Assembly (NCBI RefSeq): GCF_001428045.1
Contig: NZ_LMSD01000001.1
Location: 248,001 to 312,000, forward strand
DNA: 64,000 bases
Direction of reading: 5' to 3'
Source of the DNA: Paenibacillus sp. Soil750
Lineage (GTDB): Bacteria > Bacillota > Bacilli > Paenibacillales > NBRC-103111
The notes under the pieces are model-generated. The model made no database searches and was not told the origin of the DNA. It saw nothing but the letters and a program-made list of their open reading frames with translations. Both the position numbers and the translations under genes were made by a program. Shown here piece by piece: positions 17,509 through 25,904 of this stretch (positions within the stretch are counted from its first letter, which is position 1; each line of letters starts with the position of its first letter).

Positions 17509-19698
17509 TTGTCTAAACATTGGCAAGCACGTTGGATAACGGATACCCCGTTTAAATCGATGGAACCATTGGATTTATTTCATAAAGAGATGGATGCAGC
17601 TGAATCAGAGGCGCATCTCGAGGATTTGCAGCATCATCATTGGTTTGTAAGGACCACATTTAATCTGGCATCTATTGATCTTGAAAGCGTTTCATTATAT
17701 ATGGACATCACAGCGGACGATTACTACAAGTTGTATCTGAACGGCCGTTTTGTTGCTCAGGGACCGGCTCAGAATGAAGCAGGCCACTACTATTACAATC
17801 GGGTCGAGGTTGGTTCCTTTCTCCAAGCGGGGAACAATGTCATCGCTGTCCACGTGTATTACCAAGGGCTAGTTAATCGGGCATATAACAGCGGCGATTA
17901 TAGGCAGGGGCATATCGCAGAGCTGACAACGGGCGACCGTGTTCTCGTGAAAACCGATGAGACTTGGCGAGCTAAACGGGCAGAAGAATACGTGAAAGGG
18001 GAGGCATTTGGTTATTCCACTCAATTTGTAGAACATATCGATGCCCGAAAGTCTGAGAAAGGCTGGAAGGATCTTTCCTTTGATGATTCCGCTTGGCTTC
18101 CCGTCCACACGAACGATCAAGCGGACTATACGCTCATGGAGCAGCCGACACCTGTTTTATCGGTTTATGAGAAGAAGCCGTATCGCGTAGAAAGAAGGGC
18201 TCCCGGTCATTACTGGATTGATTTCGGCGAAGAAATCACGGGGCAATTTACCATGGAGGCGGAAGGGGAAGCAGGCGCAGAAATCGAAATCCGCTGCGGG
18301 GAAGAACTGGAAGCGGACGAACAAGCGGTCAGATTTAACATGCGCTGCAACTGTACGTATCAAGAGCAATGGACGCTATCCGGGGATTGCGATAGACTGG
18401 ACTTTTACGATTACAAAGGTTTTCGATACGTGGAAGTGTTCGGCCCCGAACAAGCGATTCGCCCTGATTCGTTTCAAGCGATCGTCAGACACTATCCCTT
18501 TAATGAAGAAAGCTGCCGTTTTCAAAGTTCGGATGACTTGATGAACCGAATTTTTCAAATATGTAAAAACGGAGTTAAATACGGTTCCCAAGAAAACTTT
18601 GTAGACTGTCCAACCCGTGAGAAAGGACAATACTTAGGCGATAACACAGTGATCGGGCATGCTCACATGCTCCTCAGCGGTGATCTGCGATTGTACAAGA
18701 AAGCAATTGAGCAATTTGCACTTAGTTCCTCTACGTGCCCAGGTCTCATGTCAGTAGTTCCAGGGAATTTTATGCAGGAGATTGCTGACTTTTCACTTCA
18801 ATGGCCCCTACAGCTGCTGGAATATTATCGTTACAGCGGAGATCTGACCTTTTTGCGGGATATGTATCCTTATGCGGAGCAACTGCTCCGTCATTTTCAA
18901 GCCTACGATCGAGGTGACGGATTATTACACGAAATCACCGATAAATGGAATTTGGTTGATTGGCCGAAGGAGCTGCGCGATGAATACGATTTTGAGCTAT
19001 CGAAGCCGATAGGTCCTGGTTGCCATAACGTGGTTAATGCGTTTTATCTTGGCTGCATCCAAGCTGTGAATGAGATACGTGATTTGCTGGGGATTTCTTA
19101 CAAGGATGAGCTTCCACGGTTAAAAAGGCGTTTCATCGAAGTTTTTTATGATCCGACCCGCTGTTTATTTACAGATGCGGAGGGAAGCAGACATCACGCG
19201 CTGCATGCCAATGTGCTGCCCTTGCTGTTTGATCTGGCTCCGGAGGAATCCGTTCCATCGATTGTGGATCAAATTCGCGAGAAAAGATTTTCGTGCGGCG
19301 TGTACTTTTCCTATTTTGTCCTAAAAGCTTTGGCGAGAGTTGGAGAGCATACGTTGATTTACGAGCTTATGAGCTCTGAAGAAGAACATTCTTGGGGAAA
19401 TATGCTGAAAGAAGGGGCAACAACTTGTTTTGAGGCCTGGGGGAAAGATCAAAAGTGGAATACCAGTCTTTGTCACCCTTGGGCAAGCGCCCCTGTACCC
19501 TTGCTGATTGAGGAAATCATCGGACTGAAACCGTCCAAACCGGGGTGGAAGGAGATTTCATTTTCACCAAAAATTCCGGCACACTGGGAGCATTTTACGC
19601 TGGAAGTCCGCGTCCCTTCTGGTATGATTCGGCTTGCATACAACCATGGACAGTGGGCCCAGGATTTCCCGCAACAAGTATCGGTGATCAGATACTGA
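17509..19698 (+). CDS. alpha-L-rhamnosidase (GH78)
   Basis: 729 aa from TTG 17509, with AGGGGAGA nine bases upstream. No signal peptide, so it is probably cytoplasmic. The N-terminal beta-sandwich domains (YMDITADDYYKLYLNGRFVA) match the carbohydrate-binding modules of GH78. The (alpha/alpha)6 barrel carries the diagnostic DCPTREKGQYLGD at residues 366-378, and GATTCFEAWG lies near the end of the barrel before a C-terminal beta domain. The enzyme inverts and releases L-rhamnose from rhamnosides. It opens module 2 and suggests that the imported sugar contains rhamnose, for example a rhamnogalacturonan or rhamnose-rich surface glycan fragment. Confidence 0.92.
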   Translation: MSKHWQARWITDTPFKSMEPLDLFHKEMDAAESEAHLEDLQHHHWFVRTTFNLASIDLESVSLYMDITADDYYKLYLNGRFVAQGPAQNEAGHYYYNRVEVGSFLQAGNNVIAVHVYYQGLVNRAYNSGDYRQGHIAELTTGDRVLVKTDETWRAKRAEEYVKGEAFGYSTQFVEHIDARKSEKGWKDLSFDDSAWLPVHTNDQADYTLMEQPTPVLSVYEKKPYRVERRAPGHYWIDFGEEITGQFTMEAEGEAGAEIEIRCGEELEADEQAVRFNMRCNCTYQEQWTLSGDCDRLDFYDYKGFRYVEVFGPEQAIRPDSFQAIVRHYPFNEESCRFQSSDDLMNRIFQICKNGVKYGSQENFVDCPTREKGQYLGDNTVIGHAHMLLSGDLRLYKKAIEQFALSSSTCPGLMSVVPGNFMQEIADFSLQWPLQLLEYYRYSGDLTFLRDMYPYAEQLLRHFQAYDRGDGLLHEITDKWNLVDWPKELRDEYDFELSKPIGPGCHNVVNAFYLGCIQAVNEIRDLLGISYKDELPRLKRRFIEVFYDPTRCLFTDAEGSRHHALHANVLPLLFDLAPEESVPSIVDQIREKRFSCGVYFSYFVLKALARVGEHTLIYELMSSEEEHSWGNMLKEGATTCFEAWGKDQKWNTSLCHPWASAPVPLLIEEIIGLKPSKPGWKEISFSPKIPAHWEHFTLEVRVPSGMIRLAYNHGQWAQDFPQQVSVIRY

Positions 19699-19733
19699 CC
19701 ATAAAAAATATTTGTAAAAAAGGAGACTAAACG

Positions 19734-21989
19734 ATGATGAAGAATATTTCGCTGAACAAGACTTGGTTTCGTCGTCTCCTGTTTTCCTATGTAACGATTT
19801 TCCTTTTTATTGTGCCTCTACTTATGTTTATCCTGTTGATGGCATTCAGTGAGCTATCTCGAAAAACCGCGGTCGAATCCAATAAAATTTTCACCAAACA
19901 AGTGCTCCAGTCCATTGACAATCAAATGAAGTTGATCGATAACACGATTACGAATGAGATCGCAAGCGATGATGATATGCTATCTGCTTTTTTTAATCCT
20001 GCTTTACGCGACGACCGATTTTATTCAGGCTATTTGTCGTCTGTCAAAGTAAAAAGTCTCATGGCAACGATGCCTCTCATCGACTCGATCTATTTATATA
20101 GGCTGTCAGACGATACGGTGCAGACACCATACTCCGTTTCCAAGCTAGCTACATTTAATGATAAGCAATTGATTGTAGAAGCTTTGAAGCAATCCGGACT
20201 AAATCAGCAATGGACAGAAGTGCGGAAAGGTTACACGGAGCAAGGAGAACCCACCGAATTTGTATCTTTAGTGCGATATGTCCCATTGAATTCTGGTAAT
20301 GACGGACTAATCGTTGTCAATGTGCAGATTCAAGCGGTTGCCCGTTTCGTTCAAACACTGACGACGGAAAATTCCAATCATCTCAGCCTTTATGACCGCG
20401 AGGGGACGCCTATTTATGGTAGTATTCATGGGAACGATTCCCTAATGACGAAGATGCACTCTGATTATTCCGAATGGGCTATTTTCAGCAGTGTGGCGAA
20501 TGGTAATTTGTTTCGTCTTGTCTCCGCAATATCGAAATATTGGATATTTGTTTGTGCGATTTTCTTTAGTATTGGTGTGATATGGATTGTTGTGGTTACC
20601 AGGCGGAACTATAAGCCAGTAGAAACGATCATACAGCGTATCCAATTATTCTCCCAGCAAAAAAGCGCCGAGCTGTTCCGTAAAGGCAATCAAGACGAAT
20701 TTAAGTTCATCGATACGGCCTTGGTAAATTTGATGGAAAGGTCAAATGCCTATCAGAAGCAGCACGAGGAAGATTTAGTTTTTAAGCGAAAACACTTCTT
20801 TTTCGAATGGCTGGATGGGAATCGTCCCTTGAAGGTCGAAGAGTGGCAACAAGAGATGGAGAGCCTCGGAATGCCAAGTAATTTTGACTCGCTATGTGTT
20901 AGTGTGCTGGAAATTAATAAATATAGTAAATTCGCAAATCTTTATTCAGATCATGATCAAAATTTGCTTAAATTCGTTTTGTGTAGCGTAGTAAAGGAAA
21001 TCGCATTTGGCCGAAATGTTACCATATGGACCGAGTGGACGTCCAAAGATCAATTGACTTTGCTGCACTTGGTCCAGAAAGTACCGCCTGAAAGTACGCC
21101 CGAGCAGATCGCGAGTGATATAGCCAATGACATGATGCAATGGGTGAAGACCTACCTTGATTTTAATATTACAATGGGCATAGGTTCAGCAGTCGATCGT
21201 ATTGAACTTGTACATTATGCCTACGTTGAAGCGTTGGAAGCACTTCAATATAAACCAACACTAGGTGAGGATCGTGTGATCTGTTATTGGCAGATTAAAC
21301 TTGAAAGTAAGCAACAGTCACTCGATCTTCTCGAATATATCCGCGCGATTGCATTTTCATTACGAACGGGGGAAGGAGATTGGCAGGTTAGCTTCGCACA
21401 GCTTTTCGATGGTATTCGAGCCGGTCTATATGCGCGTAAGGAATTAGACAACCTAATGAGCTACATGATATTTTTCCTTGATAAGGAGTTTACAGACCTG
21501 CCAGCGGGTGTGCAAAAACTGGGAGCAGACGGTTTGAAGGATAAACTGCAAAAGGTAGTAGACGACTGGGACACGGTGGACGAATTACAGGATATGTTAA
21601 GAAATGTTCTTACGAAAACAACAGAAGCGATGGCGACGTTGCGTGAGATGAGCAGCAACCATATGCTTATTCGCAAAATTAAATTGTATATGGAGGAACA
21701 TTATCAGAATCCGGATTTATCATTGCTTCATTTAAGCGAAGTGTTTCATGTACATCTGAAAAGTATTAGTCGTACGTTTAAAGAAGAAATTGGTGAGAAT
21801 TTTATTGATTATTTGACGCGAATACGTACAGAACATGCGAAAGAACTTCTGGTTCAAACCGAACACTCCATACAAGAGATTACGGTCAGAATCGGATATC
21901 TGCATCCGAACACGTTCATTCGATCATTCAAAAAGCTGGTTGGTCAAACACCAGGAGACTTTCGGAAGACTGCTCAAGTGAAATCATAA
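19734..21989 (+). CDS. membrane-anchored AraC-family regulator with extracellular sensor
   Basis: 751 aa. A transmembrane helix at about 14-36 and another at about 269-290 (FVCAIFFSIGVIWIVVV) flank an extracytoplasmic region of about 230 residues resembling a Cache-type sensor. The cytoplasmic part has a long linker and ends in an AraC double helix-turn-helix at about 650-745 (LSEVFHVHLKSISRTFKEE, then IGYLHPNTFIRSFKKLVG). There is no kinase or receiver domain, so signal and DNA binding are in one protein, a form common in Paenibacillus beside LplABC importers. It probably activates the transporter genes that follow. Confidence 0.9.
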   Translation: MMKNISLNKTWFRRLLFSYVTIFLFIVPLLMFILLMAFSELSRKTAVESNKIFTKQVLQSIDNQMKLIDNTITNEIASDDDMLSAFFNPALRDDRFYSGYLSSVKVKSLMATMPLIDSIYLYRLSDDTVQTPYSVSKLATFNDKQLIVEALKQSGLNQQWTEVRKGYTEQGEPTEFVSLVRYVPLNSGNDGLIVVNVQIQAVARFVQTLTTENSNHLSLYDREGTPIYGSIHGNDSLMTKMHSDYSEWAIFSSVANGNLFRLVSAISKYWIFVCAIFFSIGVIWIVVVTRRNYKPVETIIQRIQLFSQQKSAELFRKGNQDEFKFIDTALVNLMERSNAYQKQHEEDLVFKRKHFFFEWLDGNRPLKVEEWQQEMESLGMPSNFDSLCVSVLEINKYSKFANLYSDHDQNLLKFVLCSVVKEIAFGRNVTIWTEWTSKDQLTLLHLVQKVPPESTPEQIASDIANDMMQWVKTYLDFNITMGIGSAVDRIELVHYAYVEALEALQYKPTLGEDRVICYWQIKLESKQQSLDLLEYIRAIAFSLRTGEGDWQVSFAQLFDGIRAGLYARKELDNLMSYMIFFLDKEFTDLPAGVQKLGADGLKDKLQKVVDDWDTVDELQDMLRNVLTKTTEAMATLREMSSNHMLIRKIKLYMEEHYQNPDLSLLHLSEVFHVHLKSISRTFKEEIGENFIDYLTRIRTEHAKELLVQTEHSIQEITVRIGYLHPNTFIRSFKKLVGQTPGDFRKTAQVKS

Positions 21990-22079
21990 ATAAGAACTTT
22001 GTTGATTGATATATTTTTGTTGATGAATAGGATTTGGATGGCCATAGGATCGGATTCACTGGTGAAAAAGCCAGGGATG

Positions 22080-22170
22080 ACGGTTCTTTTTTTATTTGCG
22101 AATATTGTTGATCGAGGGAAAATGAACGATTGTTCCAACTTACCTTTCAGTTGTACAGTTGGATCGCAGG
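22080..22170 (+). repeat. 91-bp repeated leader element, copy 2
   Basis: Second copy of the element at 17356-17446, ending 25 bases before the lplB-like start codon. The same GAAC-GATT-GTTC palindrome is present. A CTGG/CCAG hairpin and a T-run (22085-22093) at its left border could also end transcription from the regulator gene. Confidence 0.75.
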
Positions 22171-22195
22171 CAACTACAAAGAAAGAGGGAACAAT

Positions 22196-23116
22196 ATGAA
22201 AGCAATAGACCGAAGGGGAATCAACATGAAGAGATTAAGGGAGAATATACCATTGCTCCTGATGTTCATACCCGTCATTTTATTTTACTTAATTTTCAAA
22301 TACGCACCAATGGCTGGACTGATCATTGCTTTTAAAGATTATAACTTTTTTGATGGCGTATTCCACAGTCCTTGGGTTGGATTTGAACAGTTCCAAAAGC
22401 TGTTCAGTGACCCAAATTCTTTAAAAATTATCCGAAACACACTTCTACTTAGCTCTCTAAATATATTCGTGGGATTTCCGTTTCCGATCCTATTAGCTAT
22501 TCTTTTGAACGAAGCGAGAAAAATGTGGTTCAAGAAGATCGTTCAAACACTTGTATATTTACCTTACTTTTATTCATGGATTATTGTCGGTGGGATCGTC
22601 TTTAGTATTTTTGGAATCGAAGGAAGCTGGTTAAGTCATTTGATGACCCTTTTTAAACTTGAACCATTTCCATTCTTATACAATATCAAATCATGGATCA
22701 CCATCTTTGTTAGTGCAGGAATATGGAAAGATATGGGTTTTAACGCCATCATCTATTTGGCGGCAATGACGACAATCGACCCGTCGTTGTACGAATCAGC
22801 AAGTATGGATGGTGCTAATAAAGGGAAACAGATTATTCATATTACGATTCCCGGAATTGCGCCAACTATCATTTTGGTCTTTATTCTTTCTATGGGGCGG
22901 GTGATGGAAGTCGGATTTGACCCCATTTACGTCTTGAAAAATGCTGCGGTGAACGACGTTTCGGATGTCATCAGCACGTATATTTATCGCGTTGGACTGC
23001 AAGGCGCGCAATTTAGCTTAACTACAGCAATGGGCATGTTTGAATCAGTCGTTGCTTTAATTCTACTGCTCTCTGTCAATTGGATTGCACGTCGCTTTCA
23101 GCAGGGTCTATTTTAG
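22196..23116 (+). CDS. ABC transporter permease, LplB-like
   Basis: 306 aa from ATG 22196, with AAAGAGGGA upstream. An in-frame ATG at 22226 with AAGGGGAA is an equally plausible start and would leave MKRLRENIPLLLMFIP as the N-terminus. Six membrane segments; the family hallmarks FKYAPMAGLIIAFKDYNFFD and the EAA loop YESASMDGANKGKQ then IPGI are present. It is the first permease of the second importer, of the LplB/YtcP group used for oligosaccharides in Paenibacillus. The 91-bp repeat lies just upstream. Confidence 0.9.
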   Translation: MKAIDRRGINMKRLRENIPLLLMFIPVILFYLIFKYAPMAGLIIAFKDYNFFDGVFHSPWVGFEQFQKLFSDPNSLKIIRNTLLLSSLNIFVGFPFPILLAILLNEARKMWFKKIVQTLVYLPYFYSWIIVGGIVFSIFGIEGSWLSHLMTLFKLEPFPFLYNIKSWITIFVSAGIWKDMGFNAIIYLAAMTTIDPSLYESASMDGANKGKQIIHITIPGIAPTIILVFILSMGRVMEVGFDPIYVLKNAAVNDVSDVISTYIYRVGLQGAQFSLTTAMGMFESVVALILLLSVNWIARRFQQGLF

Positions 23117-23131
23117 AAAGGAGGAATCGAG

Positions 23132-24007
23132 ATGCGTGCATCCAATGGAGATAAAATCTTTTACATCATAAATTATATCGTATTAGCCTTAATTGCCTGC
23201 ACTAGCTTGTTTCCACTTCTTCATTTGATTGCGCTTTCCATTAGTAGTTCATCCGCCATCGAAACTGGGAAAGTAAATCTGTGGCCTATCGGCTTCTCCT
23301 GGGAAACGTTTAACGTTTTGATCAAGGGAACACCGCTCATCCGATCTTTCAGCAACAGTGCTTTGATCACGTTCGTAGGTGTTACGTTAAGTTTGGTCAC
23401 CACGATTATGGCTGCATATCCCTTATCACGTCCCAATTTTTATGCACGACGCTTCTTTACGCTTTCGATGATCTTCACGATGATCTTTACGGGAGGAATT
23501 ATCCCTACTTTCCTGGTCATCCAAAATTTAGGATTGGTTAACTCCTATTGGGCGCTATGGTTACCGGGTTTAGTAAGTACCTATAACATGTTGCTTCTAC
23601 GCACGTACTTCGAGAACATCCCGTCTGAAATTGACGATGCGGCACGAATGGATGGTTGCAGCGAAGTACGGCTTCTACTTCAAGTTGTATTGCCCATTTC
23701 TATGCCTGTTCTCGCGACATTAACGCTTTTCTATGGTGTTGCGTACTGGAATATTTTTATGAGTATGCTGATTTACATCAACGATACCGATAAGCACAAC
23801 TTAACCGTTCTCGTACAACAAATGATTCAAAGCCAAAGCGTGCTGCAGCAAACCATGATGGTGCAGCCTGACGACCAGGTTCATGTGGTGGAAGAAGGCA
23901 TTAAAGCTGCAGGCGTGATCGTCATGATTACCCCGATGCTGGTGGTATATCCATTTTTGCAAAAATACTTTGTCAAAGGTGTCATGCTTGGTTCCGTGAA
24001 AGGCTAA
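23132..24007 (+). CDS. ABC transporter permease, LplC/YtcP-like
   Basis: 291 aa with a strong AAAGGAGG site, 15 nt after the previous permease. It is a six-helix inner-membrane protein with the EAA loop DDAARMDGCSEVRLLLQ then LPIS and the family C-terminus YFVKGVMLGSVKG. It pairs with the LplB-like subunit; the ATPase must come from elsewhere in the genome. Length and motifs are fully typical. Confidence 0.92.
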   Translation: MRASNGDKIFYIINYIVLALIACTSLFPLLHLIALSISSSSAIETGKVNLWPIGFSWETFNVLIKGTPLIRSFSNSALITFVGVTLSLVTTIMAAYPLSRPNFYARRFFTLSMIFTMIFTGGIIPTFLVIQNLGLVNSYWALWLPGLVSTYNMLLLRTYFENIPSEIDDAARMDGCSEVRLLLQVVLPISMPVLATLTLFYGVAYWNIFMSMLIYINDTDKHNLTVLVQQMIQSQSVLQQTMMVQPDDQVHVVEEGIKAAGVIVMITPMLVVYPFLQKYFVKGVMLGSVKG

Positions 24008-24123
24008 TGTAGGCAAAATGAATGCGTTAAGGAGGTGGTGCTGCAAAGGAGAATCTGGTTCTCAAAGATCCGATGAGGTAAGCTTAGGCAAACAAATAAT
24101 GAATTCAAAAGGGGTTATCAAAC

Positions 24124-25812
24124 ATGAGAAAATGGTTTGCGACATCACTAACGATGGCATTATCCACTTCAATGGTTCTAACGGCATGCAGTACGAAATC
24201 TACCGAATTGCCGAGTTCCTCTACTAATTCAACAACGCCAACTGCATCAACAGCGCCAGCTGCATCAACGGCGCCAGTTAAGAAAGGGGATATATCCGTA
24301 TCGGTTTATGATCGTGGAAATATTCCTGCTGCAGAAGGGACATTGGAAGATAATCGTTGGACAAAATTCATAAACGAGAATGGCCCTGCGAATGTCAAAT
24401 ATGTGCCAATTCCGCGCAACGATTCCGCACAAAAATTCAATGTACTGTTTGCATCGGGTTCGGCGCCTGACATTATTAACGAGTTTGATCCGAATATACT
24501 GAACCCGCTCATCGATCAGAAGCAGCTTATGCCGCTAAACGACCTGATCGAGAAGAACAGCGTTGAATATAAGAAGATTCTTCAGGATTATCCCGCATTG
24601 AAGAAAGTCGGGACCAGTCCTGACGGGAAAATGTACAAAGTTGGACGGGTGCTGGAGTCATTTCCAAGTTATGCGGTCTTCGTCCGTGAAGATTGGTTGA
24701 AAAAATTAAAACTCGACGTACCGAAAACGACCGAGGAGCTGTATAAAGTAGCCAAAGCGTTTGCGGAGCAAGACCCTGACGGTAACGGAAAGAATGACAC
24801 ATACGGAATGGCATTGAGTTATCGTTCGGAGTATGCAATCGATATGATGTTCGGAAATCCTGTGGAGCAATACGGTCTTGTGAACGATCAACCGACCCGT
24901 GCATTTGAAAATGCGAAATTGGCGACAGAGTTCAAAAAGCGCTTGTTTGATGAGGGACTAATCGATAAAGACTTTGTGAATGACAAAAATGGGGCAAAAG
25001 CCAAACAAGACTTTTTGAATGGCAAACTGGGCATTTATCCAACTTTTGTAGGAAGTTGGTTTGATTCGACAGTAACGGATATACAAACCTTGAAGAAGGC
25101 TGTCCCAGATGCCAGTGTCATCCCTATCGCACTGCCAAAAAGTCCAGTTGGCGAATTTATTCCGGATGTACAAAGTCCAGTGCAAATGACAACTGCGATT
25201 AATGCAAAGACGAAAGATCCAGTTGCAGCGATCAAATATCTCGACTTTATGAATCGTGTCTCGACGGGTACCAGCATCCTATTCGGATTGGAAGGTACGC
25301 ATTATAAGAAGGATGTAAACGGATGTCCGCAAATCATCGATCCTAATAAAACGAAAGCAGAAATTAGCTGGGCGGGCGACTATGCGCAATCCTATTCCCG
25401 TTTGCTGCTAGGCAAGTGTTCGTTCTTCCAAAATCAATTCAATCCCGACATTCCAGAACAAAAAGCAGGACTGGATATGTTCAACAAAGCTGAGTCCTTA
25501 TATCTCGATTCGACTAAAAAATATCGTTTCATCACCTTGCAAGAGCTGATACCGTCTTTCCCCAAAGATATGCAAACGTCATTTAACACTGTCAAAAAGC
25601 AAATTACCGATACGTGGTTGAAATCAGTCTTGAGCGGGGATAAATACTCGGTTGAACAAGCCTACAAGGACGTTCAGACTTCATGGGATAAAGCGGGCGG
25701 CAAACAAATGGATGACTTCATAATTGAGTGGTATAAAACCAATAAGGACAGCAGTTTCATGATGAAAGATTTATGGGAGACCGTGGCCAAACAAGCGCAA
25801 ATGAAGAAGTAA
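24124..25812 (+). CDS. extracellular solute-binding lipoprotein, LplA-like
   Basis: 562 aa, with AAGGGG nine bases before the ATG. The signal peptide ends in the lipobox VLTAC (Cys22) and is followed by a Ser/Thr/Ala-rich linker of about 30 residues with repeated TASTAPAAS. The remainder is a large type 1 binding protein of the LplA/YtcQ class (SBP_bac_1), with LPKSPVGEFIPDVQSP and a C-terminal helical region. It captures the oligosaccharide for the two permeases immediately upstream. The following giant gene starts 92 nt downstream. Confidence 0.92.
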   Translation: MRKWFATSLTMALSTSMVLTACSTKSTELPSSSTNSTTPTASTAPAASTAPVKKGDISVSVYDRGNIPAAEGTLEDNRWTKFINENGPANVKYVPIPRNDSAQKFNVLFASGSAPDIINEFDPNILNPLIDQKQLMPLNDLIEKNSVEYKKILQDYPALKKVGTSPDGKMYKVGRVLESFPSYAVFVREDWLKKLKLDVPKTTEELYKVAKAFAEQDPDGNGKNDTYGMALSYRSEYAIDMMFGNPVEQYGLVNDQPTRAFENAKLATEFKKRLFDEGLIDKDFVNDKNGAKAKQDFLNGKLGIYPTFVGSWFDSTVTDIQTLKKAVPDASVIPIALPKSPVGEFIPDVQSPVQMTTAINAKTKDPVAAIKYLDFMNRVSTGTSILFGLEGTHYKKDVNGCPQIIDPNKTKAEISWAGDYAQSYSRLLLGKCSFFQNQFNPDIPEQKAGLDMFNKAESLYLDSTKKYRFITLQELIPSFPKDMQTSFNTVKKQITDTWLKSVLSGDKYSVEQAYKDVQTSWDKAGGKQMDDFIIEWYKTNKDSSFMMKDLWETVAKQAQMKK

Positions 25813-25904
25813 GCAACGCGTATTTAACAAAGGATGGGGGCCGTTATACGAATCTGCGGTCCTCAGCTTTTCTTTATCCATGCATGAATACGAGGAGGGG
25901 GATT

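Noticed and set aside
21999..22199. 66-codon frame between the AraC regulator and the lplB-like gene
   Set aside because: It lies over the 91-bp repeat and has no ribosome binding site or family likeness.
24018..24227. 69-codon frame overlapping the start of the LplA-like gene
   Set aside because: Out of frame with the lipoprotein signal peptide, which is clearly real; no motif of its own.
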